DNA of 64,000 bases, taken from the NCBI GenBank assembly GCA_002077065.1, contig NAJO01000021.1, forward strand, positions 744,001 through 808,000. Direction: 5' to 3'. Origin of the DNA: Cryoendolithus antarcticus. Taxonomy: Eukaryota; Ascomycota; Dothideomycetes; Cladosporiales; Cladosporiaceae. The translations under genes were made by a program, and so were the position numbers. This document shows positions 43,319 to 55,065 of the stretch, in pieces. The stretch's first letter is position 1. Every line of letters starts with the position of its first letter. The notes below the pieces were generated by a model. That model saw only the letters and a program-made list of their open reading frames with translations, ran no database searches and was not told the origin of the DNA.

Positions 43319-44073
43319 TCCTCACTTCACCACTGTGTAATTAGTGACTCCATGCATCGCGAACATGTTCCACATCCATGCCAAGACCTAGTGTGGCAGG
43401 CCGCAATTTCGCCGACCCATTCGTCTAGCCAGACACTTGTTCCCTGAACACTTCGACCACGGCACTGCGGCATAACAACAAGATGCAGACGCCATGAGTC
43501 GACAGCATTGGCAGCCTTATTCGTGTAGGGACTGTCTACAGTGCCCTGCACACCTCATTGGGTCGGCACGGAGATCATGGGCCGTCTGCAGCTGCAAGGC
43601 TGAGACTTTGTTCTGGCCTCAAGCATGAAGGCGTCCGGGCTCAGGCAAAAAGGCGTCCACACTCAAGTGTAAAGGCAACTACGAACTCCGAGGTACCGTG
43701 AGTAGCGCGCAACCTTTTGTTCGAGTGGTGCAGCGGTTCCAAGCTATACGAATGGCATAGTCGAGCACTGCTTCCCGTCGCCCAAGACGAACTGCGGCGA
43801 ATGACAGCTCGCGAGGCTGTATGGTCTTCTCATCTCGACATCGGAGCTTATGCACGCCACGATGAGGTTCACGAAGTGGGTTGCATGCTGCGAGGAGCCC
43901 GGAATAGACACTAGACAGATCGATCGCTGCCCTTCACAGACAGCCTTGTCTCCCTCATCTGTTCTCTATTAATCACTGCTCTCCCCGATCGATGCAATAC
44001 CGAGCACTATTGACCAGAAACCACCACACAGCTCGGATTCAGCTTCATCGCGATACTACGTTCGTAGCTCATT
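43319..44073. other. intergenic region before the membrane ectodomain gene
   Basis: About 750 bases. A short AAGGCGTCC motif recurs near 43628-43662. A plus-strand 65-codon frame at 43717 has no features. Confidence 0.4.
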
Positions 44074-46298
44074 ATGACTGCTTGGAAAGCCCCTCTTCTC
44101 GTCGCGGCCGCATATGCTGGCGGTATCTTGCTCATGATCGGCCATCATGAGTTTTACAAGCAATTGGACGGAAAGCTGGTACCAACGACTCCGTACACCA
44201 TGATGAACAGAAAATTGCCTGGTATCGCACCACAAAGGTTCAATATTGCCATCGGAAACATCCTCGCGACCCTGTCGAAGGCCTTTCTATGCTTCGCCAT
44301 TAGCGCAGCGTACGCGCAGATGCTGTTTCGACATCTCAAGAGCCAGACATCCAAAGTCTCCGTTGTCGATTCTGCTTTCGCAGTAACTGGTAATGTGTTT
44401 GAACTATTGAGTCTGGGTGTCTGGAAGAAGTACGCTGGTGCAGCTGGTCTTGCTACACTTGTTTGGTAAGCGATACAAGGCCAGCGACGATAGGCTTCGA
44501 CTAGAAGCATGTAATGTCTGAGCTGATCTGATCCCGTCAAGGCTCCTCCCGATTGCTGCGGTCGTTACACCAGCCACGCTCAGTGTCCAGTCTGCGGCTG
44601 TCAACACTTCAGGTTCCATGATTGTATCGAACGTCGACTTTACGAGCCTTAACTTTGCCAGCATTCCGGAGTCGACTGGCAGCATGAACCCTGTATAATA
44701 CTATGGCGGCCCACAGTTCATGGTGTCAAGGCTAGTTGTAGCGACTGCTGGCCAAGGTACATTCCTTCCACTTGCTCCTCCGAACGCTGCTCCGAATGCT
44801 ACTTACACGCAGACCTTTCCTGGACCTACACTTAGATGTGCGCGTGTTGAGGGCCAGCTGCTGTCGCAAATCACAAGAAACATCGAGCAGACAGCACCGA
44901 CTGTCGAGAATGTCAAGCAGGAAGGATACGATGTTGACAATGCAACCTCGTTTGGATACATTGCCTGGACTCCGAGTAGTAGTGATCCGAGACCATTCGA
45001 TTTCGACAATACGACGTATATCATCAACCCTGGCACTCTTGGTCCCATCGACATCGGTCCTGCAAGTATCTTCGTGGCTGTTCTCCCAGCAATGATCAAT
45101 CGCCATACCCACCACGGTCTGGTGAATGCATCAGATGTTACTACAAATGCAACAGTCCTCCAGTGCACCCTGTACAACGCAACCTATAACGCTGCCATCA
45201 GCTGGACGAACGGTGTACAAATCGTTGAAATCACGTACGGTCAGTCCTATGGGACCGTTGTTCCGAAAAGTCTGTTGTACGCCGGAGCAATGGGACTTGG
45301 CCTTACCGCCAGTGCCTCCGCTGCTAGTCCATGGTCTTTCAATGTGACCTCGGTGCAGACTTTAGCATATCAAGCAGTGATGGACGCTCTGGGCCAGGTC
45401 CTGGTAGGCACCATTGGAAACAGCTTTGACTCTGCTGGAGCTTTACAGGCAGAAGGAACGAATATCATGAACACGATCTTGAGTGATACAAAGGAGCTTG
45501 ACTTCCTGCGCAAGTATATGAATGGCGAGAGTGCCACCGCCGGGTGGTCGTCCTTCCAGGCGTATCTTTCACAGGGCAACACCTCCGATGTTTGGCCAGG
45601 GGTCTCTGTACCTGACAGTCGAACAGCCGATACGCTTGAGCTAAGGTCAGTCGCGACACTGGGAGATTACCTCTCCTACAGTCTTTACAGGCGCCATCTG
45701 TGGATTGCATGCTAGCGCCCCAGCTGGCGGACAGGTTAAAGATGCTTTCGATCGGACGGGTCGTTGCTGACACTTCACGTAGAAGCGCCATTGAGCAGCT
45801 CTTCGAGAACATCACCATCAGCTTGATGAGCTCGGCGCTACTACAGTATGTATAGAACGAAACCGAAAGCTCCCGAACGGCAATGCTAACATTTGCAGGG
45901 CTGATCCGAGCAGTCCGTTTGCTCCTGCACCCGTGCCTGTAACTTTCACCTCGTACGACACAGTATACGCTTACTCGGCCACAACGCTGTGGGTAGCCTA
46001 CGGTCTCGCGATTGCATTATCCACAGTAGCTATCGCAATAGGGCTATACTCTATGATCGTCGAGAGAGCATACTACTCGGCGGACTTCTCGACAATCATG
46101 AGGGTGACTCGGGCTGCGAGGCTGTCGTCAACCATTGCGGACGAAGATACGGCAGGCCGCAGTCCTCTGCCGAAACATTTGGCCAATGCGAATATTTCGT
46201 TCAGAAAAAGTACGAAGGAAGTTGTCGCGCCAATACATAATCAGATGTATGCGCTAGAAGACAGCAGTAGAACCACGGCTCGCTCGAGACTGCTATGA
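44074..46298 (+). pseudogene. multi-span membrane protein with large glycosylated ectodomain, interrupted by a stop
   Basis: Best exon chain: 44074-44465, 44542-45645, 45783-45845, 45899-46298, 653 codons in one frame but with TAA at 44696-44698. N-terminal membrane spans (LLVAAAYAGGILLMIGHHEFY, then IAIGNILATLSKAFLCFAIS, then the span across the first splice GLATLVWLLPIAAVV) lead to an extracellular domain with many NxT/S sites and GPTLRC. A last span (ALSTVAIAIGLYSMI) and a short cytoplasmic tail follow. Fungal genomes often label this family formylmethionine deformylase-like, without evidence. The stop may be a nonsense mutation. Alternatively a 93-base in-phase intron (44624-44716, GTATCG...CACAG) removes it. 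If spliced the gene is intact. Confidence 0.6.
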
Positions 46299-46489
46299 AC
46301 ACTTCGGTCGCAAGTCGAGACTCATAAGGTCGTATGTAAAGCAGGCTCTTCGAATGTAGGAGGCAGCATATCCGACAACAAGCAATCCCTCAGCCGGTGT
46401 GAATGCGCAGGGGTTTGTTGGTCGTAGGCGACCGTTCTCATAAACATGTCTATGTGCACCACCCCGTCAACGCCTCTAGATATGACACT

Positions 46490-48190
46490 TCATCCCCTCC
46501 CACTCTCCCCTCGTCGGAACACCCCTCTCACACTAGTACTTAAACTCCGCTCCCTCCCCAAAGGCTCGCCTTCCTCTGCCTCCTCCACATCACCGCTGAT
46601 CAGCCCGCTTCTCGGCCGTAGCGAGCTCCGTCTCCGCGTACTGCCATTTCGCCTCAGCTCATCCGCCACGACGGCACTCAGACTGCCACTGAGAGGCGAA
46701 GTGAGCGCGCCAAGCTCCGGTATGAGACCAGCTATACTCGACCGGTTGCGTGCCAGCGGACCGCGTTCCGGCGTCTGTGGCACTGCAGGCAAAGACGTCT
46801 TGTGAGGTGTTGAAGGGCGAAGCTGCGGGATTGAAGGTGCCGAAGTCGTGGCGTGGAGTTGCGGCAATGAAGGTGCGCCATCGGTTGCTGACCTGGGGTG
46901 AATGGCTGATAGGGTGGCGGGCGTTAGGTGAGGAGCAATGGGCGACTCAAGTTGGGATGGCGTGATGAGGAGCGCTGGGTTTGTAGACCGTTCGCGCACT
47001 TCGGGTGGCGAGCCGTGCTCCGTGTCTTGCGCCTCAGCATCAGCGTCAGGCGAGCTGCGTCCAGAAGTAATAGCCCAGACACCGATAAAAGTCAAGAGAC
47101 AGCCGCCGATAAACTTCCCTGCATCGCTCGTGTCTCTCCGCTCGAAGTCGCGATACAGAATTGACGACCCGACAATGACTGATATCGTGAACAGCACGAA
47201 CTGCGTCGGGATCACAACTGTCGCCGGGAACCGCTGCAACGCCCGATTGATGTACTTGATCTGCATCACCGCCGTGGCCACCACCGCAAAAGTAAGCACA
47301 TAAGTGATGGGCGTCGTGAAAACCGCCCATCCGATGTTCGAGATCAAACTCGCAACGCCCTTCGTTGCCAGCGCAGTGTATCCTCCAAACAGCGCCACAA
47401 GCCCAACGTCAATCAGTATCGTCCTATCGCCATATCGATTTGACAGGATACTCAGACCAATAATCATAGCATGCGTCGTGATCAAATAAGCCGTGAATTC
47501 CCAAGTGCTAATCAGCGCAAACAGCGTCTTGGGATCCAGTCGCGGATCACTGCCCGAGGCCGACAGCACTACCGTGACGCAGCCGCCTATGGCTATGAGC
47601 ACGCCCGCGCCGTCGCGCAGCCGGAAGCGTTCGTGAAGCAGAAGAGGAGCAATGAGGCAATTCGAGACCAGCGCTACGACACCGAGGGGCGAGACGACCG
47701 AGGCGGGCGCAAAGCCGTAGGCGATGAAGTTTCCCGCTTCGCCGACGGTCATGAGAGTTATGCCGATCCACCAGATGGGGGAGCGGAGGTAGGATTTGTT
47801 CTTGTCAGCATCGTCCATCTGCTCCTTGTCGTCTCGGTCGTGCTTTGCCAGTAGAGGTACGGTCTCACCGGACTCTGTGCTCTCTTCCGACTTCCGCTTC
47901 GACTCAGCCTGATCCCGCTCTTTGCTCAGACGCATGTGCGCGTATCGCTGTGTGTTCAGGGCCAGAGAAATGAGGACGTTGCCCACCATTGCTATCACTA
48001 TGCCAATTAGGCTTGAGCGGCCTTGTTTCGTAAGCCCGCCGCTCGGGCTTGCCATGCTGAGTTCTTGTAGCGCGTGGGTGATTGCTGAGGAGAGACCCTC
48101 CGTCGTGCTCCTGGGTATGTACATCTTGTGCCACTCCCCAACTAGAACGAATGCTGCTTCTGTTCCCCAATCTCTAGGTGGCGCACGCAA
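46490..48190 (-). CDS. NIPA-type magnesium transporter
   Basis: Member of the NIPA (DUF803) branch of the drug/metabolite transporter superfamily, whose animal members move Mg2+. Single exon, 566 residues; a start at 48124 (MYIPRST) is equally possible. About nine membrane spans lie between residues about 60 and 390: LIGIVIAMVGNVLISLALNT, an acidic cytoplasmic loop, WWIGITLMTVGEAGNFIAY, then FAPASVVSPLGVVALVSNC and the hairpins up to FIGGCLLTFIGVWAITSG. GEAGNFIAYGFAPAS and SPLGVVALVSN are family signatures. The last about 170 residues are a Ser/Pro-rich cytoplasmic tail. The next gene upstream is a CorA-type transporter in the same orientation. Confidence 0.88.
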   Translation of the reverse strand: MRAPPRDWGTEAAFVLVGEWHKMYIPRSTTEGLSSAITHALQELSMASPSGGLTKQGRSSLIGIVIAMVGNVLISLALNTQRYAHMRLSKERDQAESKRKSEESTESGETVPLLAKHDRDDKEQMDDADKNKSYLRSPIWWIGITLMTVGEAGNFIAYGFAPASVVSPLGVVALVSNCLIAPLLLHERFRLRDGAGVLIAIGGCVTVVLSASGSDPRLDPKTLFALISTWEFTAYLITTHAMIIGLSILSNRYGDRTILIDVGLVALFGGYTALATKGVASLISNIGWAVFTTPITYVLTFAVVATAVMQIKYINRALQRFPATVVIPTQFVLFTISVIVGSSILYRDFERRDTSDAGKFIGGCLLTFIGVWAITSGRSSPDADAEAQDTEHGSPPEVRERSTNPALLITPSQLESPIAPHLTPATLSAIHPRSATDGAPSLPQLHATTSAPSIPQLRPSTPHKTSLPAVPQTPERGPLARNRSSIAGLIPELGALTSPLSGSLSAVVADELRRNGSTRRRSSLRPRSGLISGDVEEAEEGEPLGRERSLSTSVRGVFRRGESGRG

Positions 48191-48509
48191 GCTGCAGTGG
48201 TGACGTCGGGCTGCGACCTTCTTCGATGGCGAAAGGCAGTATTATCGCACTCTCTGCAATCACTTCCAAGTACGTAAGGCAAAGGGCATTAGTATGATTC
48301 AGAACGGACGACGCACAGATTGGGGACAAGCATCGCGCTGCTTGTGTACACTGACATGTTATATGCACGGCGATCTTCTATCTTATCCCGTCGCTTGTCG
48401 TCTGGAGTTCCGCGACAGAAATCGGTGCTCCGTTCGTCAAAAGTCGTGCACAGACACCGTACCCTCAGGTATTCAAATCCTACAACCCACTGCCCAAGAC
48501 GTTTCTCCA
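48191..48509. other. spacer between NIPA and CorA genes
   Basis: About 320 bases: CorA 3' flank plus NIPA promoter. Nothing else seen. Confidence 0.4.
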
Positions 48510-50153
48510 TCATCGCCTCCGTCCTGCCTTCCGCTTAAACCAACTCAGCCATCTCGGACTGGGCGCAAGCAGTATCATAGTCCCCAGCATCACTGGGCCG
48601 GCGATAACCCAAAAGAAGCCCTCCGTGTTCTCATTTACACTCGGCATACTTTCGAAGTTCATCCCAAAGTACCCGGTCAAGAATGTCAATGGCAGGAAGA
48701 AGATAGACACGATTGTCAGTCTTTGCACGCTCCCGTTCTGTCGCGCTGTGATGGTGTTGAAGATGAGTGATGTCAAGTTCTCGGCTGAGTGCACGCCTCG
48801 TAGTGTGGCGTTGGCGAGCATGGTGATGTGGTCGTTGACGTCTTGGAGGTAGATCTTGGCTAGTGGTGAAATGGGCACCAGGACTTCTTGTGGTGTGGAT
48901 GTAGGGTCTGCGTCGTCTGGACGCGACAGAGTGGGAGCTTCCTGGTGGTCGCAGAGAGATTTGACAACGCTGCCTATCGCTGAGATGTCGTCCATTAGGA
49001 TCGTCAGGGCGGAGCGCAGGCGGTAAAGCTCCTTCGACTGCTTGATGTCCGGGTTCTCAAGCACAGCGCTCTCGAGCTCCGCGAAGGCTTCGGCTATAGC
49101 ACGCTCGATAGGTACGGCGAGGTCAACCACAGCGTCTATGACAGCATGTATGAGCATTGACGGGTCATTGCTGGAGCGGAGAATCGTTCGCGAGGACTCA
49201 AGTTGATGCAGGATCAAATGGAGAACCTCATCGCCAGCACCTTCGAAGATCGTGATGATCGTGTTGTCGCTCGTCATGAACGCTGAGACGTGCTCGCTGC
49301 TGAGCCCAAACTCCCGGTGACTGGTAGAACACCATTTCGTTCGTTGCCTCAGACCTCTCTGAATAGGCGACAGCGTGTCTTGCTGCTCGGCAGCTGACGC
49401 TTCATCTTGGAAGACTTCAGTGAGGCTGTGACGATGGGCGTTATTCACCAGTCGCTGCCATGCCAGCACCATGAAGCAATTGTTGCTGTACCAGTCGACT
49501 TTGCTTGGAGCACTGCGCTCGAGCACGTCTTCTATGGCGAGTCCGTGCAGGTCTCTAGCCTGACCGAGGGACTTGATGACTTCGTGGTCTAGTCCGTTCA
49601 CATAGATCCAGCGGCATGCTGCCCATGTTGGCTTTGGCGTGCTCGTGAGGAAACTCTGCAGGTCTAGCGAAGTGCCAGCGACGTCGTGATGAGTGATGCG
49701 TTTGCTCGAGTAGTCTATGACCTTGATCGTGCAACTCTGCTGCGTTTCAGGCGCCTTGTCGAGCTGGTTGATGGTCGATGTGTTCGACTGCGTGTGAGTC
49801 GCAGTAGCCACACTTGCAAAAGCTCTGCCATTGCTCCGTGATAGATCGCGTACATTACGAGCGCGCCAAGTTCGTAGAACTCTCGAAGGTAGCGAAGAAT
49901 CTGTCACACGTCGTGATTGGTGCTGTTGACTGGTGGGCCAACTGATCGCGTCGCAGCGCGTGACCAGCTCATTGCGCCCACCAGCTACGCCACTCCAGCG
50001 GTTTGGCGTTACATATGTGGACGGGATCCGCAACGCAGCCGAGTCAAAGCATGCAGATTTAGTAGGTCTCAGGGTGATCGAGAGAAGCTTCGATGCCATT
50101 GAATGGGATTCAAGACGGTTCATAGGGTGCAGTACGAATGCTCCATCTCGCAA
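48510..50153 (-). CDS. CorA-type divalent metal ion transporter
   Basis: Pentameric channel-type transporter of the CorA/ALR/ZntB superfamily. Single exon, 547 residues. The N-terminal 130 residues are basic and Ser/Arg-rich and could include an organelle signal. The cytosolic funnel domain runs to about residue 470, with LVPISPLAKIYLQDVNDHI and the long helix before the pore. Two C-terminal spans follow: LTIVSIFFLPLTFLTGYF, directly followed by GMNF, the hallmark pore motif, then the MPSVNENTEG loop, then FFWVIAGPVMLGTMILL. The C-terminus is basic. Mg2+ is likely but Zn2+ transport is possible. Whether it sits at the plasma membrane or in mitochondria is not decided. Confidence 0.87.
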   Translation of the reverse strand: MRDGAFVLHPMNRLESHSMASKLLSITLRPTKSACFDSAALRIPSTYVTPNRWSGVAGGRNELVTRCDAISWPTSQQHQSRRVTDSSLPSRVLRTWRARNVRDLSRSNGRAFASVATATHTQSNTSTINQLDKAPETQQSCTIKVIDYSSKRITHHDVAGTSLDLQSFLTSTPKPTWAACRWIYVNGLDHEVIKSLGQARDLHGLAIEDVLERSAPSKVDWYSNNCFMVLAWQRLVNNAHRHSLTEVFQDEASAAEQQDTLSPIQRGLRQRTKWCSTSHREFGLSSEHVSAFMTSDNTIITIFEGAGDEVLHLILHQLESSRTILRSSNDPSMLIHAVIDAVVDLAVPIERAIAEAFAELESAVLENPDIKQSKELYRLRSALTILMDDISAIGSVVKSLCDHQEAPTLSRPDDADPTSTPQEVLVPISPLAKIYLQDVNDHITMLANATLRGVHSAENLTSLIFNTITARQNGSVQRLTIVSIFFLPLTFLTGYFGMNFESMPSVNENTEGFFWVIAGPVMLGTMILLAPSPRWLSWFKRKAGRRR

Positions 50154-50596
50154 TTAGGCTGAGGCATTATCATAGGGCATATTCACCCCCCGCGGTAGCT
50201 GTCCAGCAGCGTGTTGTAGATGTCTCAGATGCATTACAATGCACGAGACAGAACAATATCGGAGGAGGTAAGTCGAGGGCACATCTGGAGGTCGCGACTG
50301 CTCAGCCAAGACGTACAGACGAAGTCGATTTACACGACATGGCAGCTCAATTTACTGTGGGATTGTGCATCTATTTATATATCTACGATGCGAACGCATC
50401 TTGACATATGACGGGGCAACGTATTGCGAGATACTGTCCCATCCACTGGCGCGAGGCGGAGGCACTCAGTGCGACTAGCTTGAGCGACAGTGGTAAGCTA
50501 CATTCTCACATATATTCCTGGCAGCGGTACAGCAAGGTCCAACCTCTCCACGCCTTTCTCCTTATGCAAATCGACGGTACGAAATGGCGCACTCTC
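50154..50596. other. intergenic region upstream of the CorA gene
   Basis: About 440 bases between the CorA start and the uL5m end. No gene supported. Confidence 0.4.
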
Positions 50597-51706
50597 TTAG
50601 TTGATGAACCTTCCATAGAACGGGATCCCAATCGCGCCAAGAAGCAGCCTAGCGTCATGATCCGTCGTCGCAGTCGTATGTACCGTGACGTGGATGCCCG
50701 GGATCATCTTAGGAGGGTACCTGAAGTCTCACGTCAGCAACAAGCCTCACAAGAAGTTGAGTCGCAGCGAAGAGTCAACTTACATGTCGTAGTTCACCTC
50801 CACCCCCGGCCAAAGCGCAACCTCCTCCGCCGTAAACCCAAAGCTGATATTCCCCGACCCATCACCCGAGCTTCCCTTCACTCCCCGCCAATCCTTGATC
50901 TTCGGCATGACCACGTCGATACACTCGCTCAGGAAGTGATGCATGCTCTCGCCTTGCAAGTCGCTGGTCACACTCAGGTACTGACCGGCGCGGATATTGA
51001 ACCCAGCCAGACTTTTTTTCACGGCATGACTCGTTGCTCGGACAGAAGTGATAGCCTGCAACACCATACCCGCGACGTGCAAGCGTGCTGAGTCGGATGC
51101 TGCATCTTTTACGAAGGTATGGACTGTCACGCGCTCGATGGCAGGGATGTCTTGCCAGCCGTACTCTTTTCGCAGTAGCCGCAACGTATCGCCACCTCGT
51201 GGTCCTCGAAGTGGGCGATTCGCGAAGTAAGGCGACGCGCCTTGCCATGGTCGTAGTCGAGCGGATTTTTGCGGTGCTGTATAGCCGGGTGGGTGATGCA
51301 CATAGGCGAGCGTCATGAGATCTGGCGCTGTTGTTGAGTCGTACGTCTGCTTCAGTCGAGGTAGGGAGAATGGCCCAGGGATGAATTCACGGGACGAGGG
51401 ATCAGAAGGCGGAGGTGGTTGATGGGGGTGCAGAGGACCGCGGTAGTACTTTGGGGATCGGAATTGGTATCTGCTCGGGGGGAGCTTGCCAGTGTATTTG
51501 CGTGACCGAGCGAGAGGATCATATTTCGGGAACTTGGAAGTCGGTGGCGGGGCCTGGGTGAAGCTCGTCTCCTCAAGGTCCTGGGTGTCTGATGTCGCTT
51601 CGGTGGAGGCGTAGCGTTGGCATTGTAGGCGCTGTGCTCGTGCTAGCGGGCCCGTTTGCCCTCGGACACGGCGTAGAAATGAGGCTGTCACCTCTTGTAG
51701 AGCCAT
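50597..51706 (-). CDS. MRPL7: mitochondrial ribosomal protein uL5m
   Basis: Component of the central protuberance of the mitochondrial large ribosomal subunit. Two exons, 51706-50784 and 50720-50597, giving 348 residues. The ATG at 51706 starts an amphipathic, Arg-rich targeting sequence (MALQEVTASFLRRVRGQ). The uL5 fold begins at IPAIERVTVHTFVKDA and includes ITSVRATSHAVKKSLAGFNIRAG, the HHFLSECIDVVMPKIKDWRG segment and NISFGFTAEEVALWPGVEVNYD. The GTAAGT donor at codon Met-Tyr leads to a second exon ending GIPFYGRFIN, the expected C-terminus. The stop is TAA, which confirms that TAA is used for termination in this genome. Confidence 0.87.
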
Positions 51707-52178
51707 TGTGGAGTGTGCTTCGATGGATATGTCGATGATCACTCATACCCATCCACAATGTTCACCCCCATCTTCAATGTTCATCCCCGAGAACCTGCGG
51801 CCCTACCTAATTGAGTCTAGTCATTGAGCAAGGTTCTGATTTGCGGGATGGTGGGGCAATCGCGCGGCACGTCAAGCCACGCGCTGCCAATGCACCGAGC
51901 AACCGCATTTCACAATGTACTATAGCTCTGACTACACAATGTGGACTGACAGAGTGACGGTGTCAACTGCCAAGAAGCGCAGACGGAGACGTGCAACGCT
52001 TCACTGTCCGACACCCAACGGCTAGTGACGCACCACGTAAGTCACGAGGCGCTGCCGAAGAGTGGCTCGTCTCAGTCAACACCGTCCAGGAGGCAACAGC
52101 AAACAGTGATCATACCACAGCGACTACCTCGGTACTGTGGTACTGGATGGAGAGTCTAGCAAGGAGCGATCACGAACG
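51707..52178. other. divergent intergenic region uL5m / USP
   Basis: About 470 bases between divergent start codons. No other gene seen. Confidence 0.4.
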
Positions 52179-55065
52179 ATGAGCGGGGTGCAACGCTTTC
52201 TTAGTCGGAGGGAAAAGAAGCACCCAAAGGACCATCATGGTGTGGTCCCACCGCATACAGCTAGTAAAGTATGCATATCCTCCCTCATTACTCCGGCTGT
52301 AGTCTGCGCGGGACGTGGCGGCGATGGCGGCGTAGTCGGACTGAGGAAGGTATCAGCGCTGAGCGCGACAGCATGCCACTACTCGTTGAGCCCGGACGAC
52401 GCGACAGCGGAGTCTCGCGTACCAGCACACAAGTGTTCTCACTTGATGGAGCGGCTTCAGAATATGACGAGTCTCCACGCAAGAGGCAGCGTGCGTCGTG
52501 TGTCGTCGCTGTAGACGCCATTGCAAACTATGGCCCCAGATTCGGTAGCTGACAGCCCACTCACAGACAGCACAGCCTCCCGAGCACTTTCGAGGCATCT
52601 TCACAGCCGACGATGGACATCACCGAAAGTCCGACAAGGAGGACGACAAGAAGGCAAAGGCAATCTTGGCTCGAGTACATGGCTACGGAATCGACAACAT
52701 CAGTGAATCAAACATCGAGTATGCATTGCGGGCACCATCAGTCGATGGCGATATGGAGGAGGCGTTCAGACTCCTGATGCTGTTGGAAGACACGTATGAG
52801 GGGATTGTACGGCCGTACAGTCCAGATGCGAAGTTACTTGGTGCAGTGAATCGAGAAGGGGTAACATGCTTCCTTGATGCACTTCTGTTCTCCATGTTTG
52901 CGAGGCTGGACAGCTTTGAAGCACTGCTGTACGAAGGGTTCGAGGATCTCCCGCGACGAAGACTGGCTGGTATGCTGCGGCTGTGGGTGAACATGCTCAG
53001 GACTGGGAGGCTGATCACGACTGACATCACGAAACGTCTGCAATCTGCTCTGGCAGAGTGCGGATGGGATGATGCTATCGAGCTTGTACAGCAAGATCCG
53101 TCAGAGGCGTTCGGCTTCATTACGGGTCAGCTCGAGCTTCCGCTGCTTACTCTGAAAATGGACCTGTATCACACAGGCAAGGAGAACCCTGCAGATGATC
53201 ACAAGTTCATCAATGAGCGACTGCTGGAAGTAGCGATACCTGACGAGCCTGCTGAGGGCGCAGGTGTCATGACTTTGGAGCATTGCTTGGAGCAGTACTT
53301 CAACAATCGGATCGAGGTGAAGCGACATCTTGAAGCCGTGCGTAGAAATACGCTGCAGGGAGCTAAGCAAGATGAAGTGAAGGCATTCAGCGAAAAGCAG
53401 TATGAAGCTGGCTTGCATGTCGAGGTCGCTGAGCTGGAAACACCGTTGACTCCTCTAGTCTCCACGCCGATCGGCGAGACGCCAACCCAGAGTAAGAATC
53501 CTTTGGATCGCGTACGGCCGGGTACGGGACGTAAGAGGGCAGATAGTATCTTCAGTCAGCGCCGGGTTGAGCTCATCGGTGTAGAGCCTGATGCGAAGAC
53601 CGTCGATGATGCCGGATCAACGAAGGATGTCAAGCTACGAAAGCTCAGCACACGCACTGAAGTGCTAATGCCAGCTTGGCAGTTCTTCAAGCTGCTGCCA
53701 TGGTGAGTGCAATGACTGCGGCGCGCGAACCTTGTGCCAGGCGGGACATAGCATGCTGACTTCATCAGGTACACCGATCACCTTCCTACATCTGACGCCC
53801 AAGTTGCGGCACACTTCTCCCGGAAGCGACCTGTCCTCGGCATATGTTTCAAACGCTACTCATTCACAGCTAATGGCCATGCAACGCGACGAGAGACTTA
53901 CGTGGATATCCCGCTCGAGATTACTGTACCAAACTTCGTGGGCGACGACAACATGGAGGATCGAGAAGGACCTATAGGTGGCAATTTCCGTCTCCTGCTC
54001 CAATCAATCGTCTGCCATCGCGGCAATTCAGTACACTCTGGACACTACATATGCCTTTCGCGGGGCCAAGCAGCGAACGCGAAGGGACAGCAACATCGAC
54101 CTGGCAGCGACAGTAGTGCAGACGATGTCCAGGACCCGTGGATGCGCTTCGACGACTTGGCACGGGAACGCATTAGCTATGTTGATATCCACGAAGCGCT
54201 GAAACACGAGACGCCCTACTTGCTCTTCTACCAAGTGCAGCCCATAGACGATGACGGTGAACCGATCCATGATCTACCCTCCTACGCCGAAGCCACATCC
54301 CGATCCCACTCCGATGCTGCGCCCCCTCCCGAAAAGCTTCAATTACTCACATCCGCCCACTCCGATGCAACATTGGCTCAAATATCCTCAGACCCAAATA
54401 CAGAAGCCACAGACTTCGCTCCAAAGCCTGCCTCCACCCGCACAAGCCTCGACATCCCTGGCCGGGAACGTATCCGAACGTCACTGTCGTTTCCTCGCCG
54501 CTCGAGTCTTGCCCTTGACGATGGTTTGATAGGCGTATCGTCCGACAACAGCGTGCGCACGGACAGCATCGCCACATCGTCCATACCAGTGACGCCCTCC
54601 GAGGAGAAGGGCAATGCCTTTCTGAACGCAGCGAAGAACTTCTCTAACTCGCGACGAGGCAGCAGAGTAAGCGGGAAGCAGGACAGTCCTCGATCTCGCC
54701 CGGTGTCGACAGGGCCAGCTGGTGAAGGTTCGGGGAGGTTTAGCTTGAACATGACGAAGCTTACTGCGAGGATGAGCCGCAATGATCTCGCGTCCACGGA
54801 AACTGCGACGAAGCCTAGCGAATCGAGTAAGGCCGAGCCTGGCGCAGCTCCGGCACAGACTGCGCCAACTCAGGGCCAGACAATTACTCAGCCTTCGGAT
54901 GCCGATGACAGCAATGTGACTCCGGCGCTGAAGCCACTACCTGCTCCTGCGTCTGCAACGATGCAGCCTCCAGCAATGCAGGGCAAGGGCAAGAAGGACA
55001 AGGAGAAGAAGCATAAGCATCATCACGGGAAGGATGGAGAGGAACGCGATTGTTCGGTGATGTAA
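52179..55065 (+). CDS. ubiquitin-specific protease (C19 family)
   Basis: Deubiquitinase that cleaves ubiquitin from proteins. Model: exons 52179-52268, 52346-52510, 52567-53702, 53769-55065, giving 895 residues. The third intron is clear (LLPW-YTDH join). The second (56 bases, GTAGAC donor) is my best guess to reach PPEHFRGIF. The catalytic Cys box is NREGVTCFLDALLFSMFA, the His box HRGNSVHSGHYICLSRG, and WMRFDD supplies the Asp; ETPYLLFYQV ends the catalytic domain. Residues beyond about 640 form a long Ser/Pro/Thr-rich, disordered tail ending in a Lys/His-rich segment. Length and the MSGVQRFLSRREKK start fit a fungal USP group; the target is unknown. Confidence 0.83.

Noticed and set aside
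43717..43770. tRNA-like sequence with GTGGTGCAGCGGT
   Set aside because: No T-arm with GTTCGA and no pairing acceptor ends downstream.
7365..44698. Reassignment of TAA to a sense codon
   Set aside because: The uL5m gene ends with TAA at its natural C-terminus and the other housekeeping genes end with TAG or TGA and have no internal TAA, so a code change is not supported.
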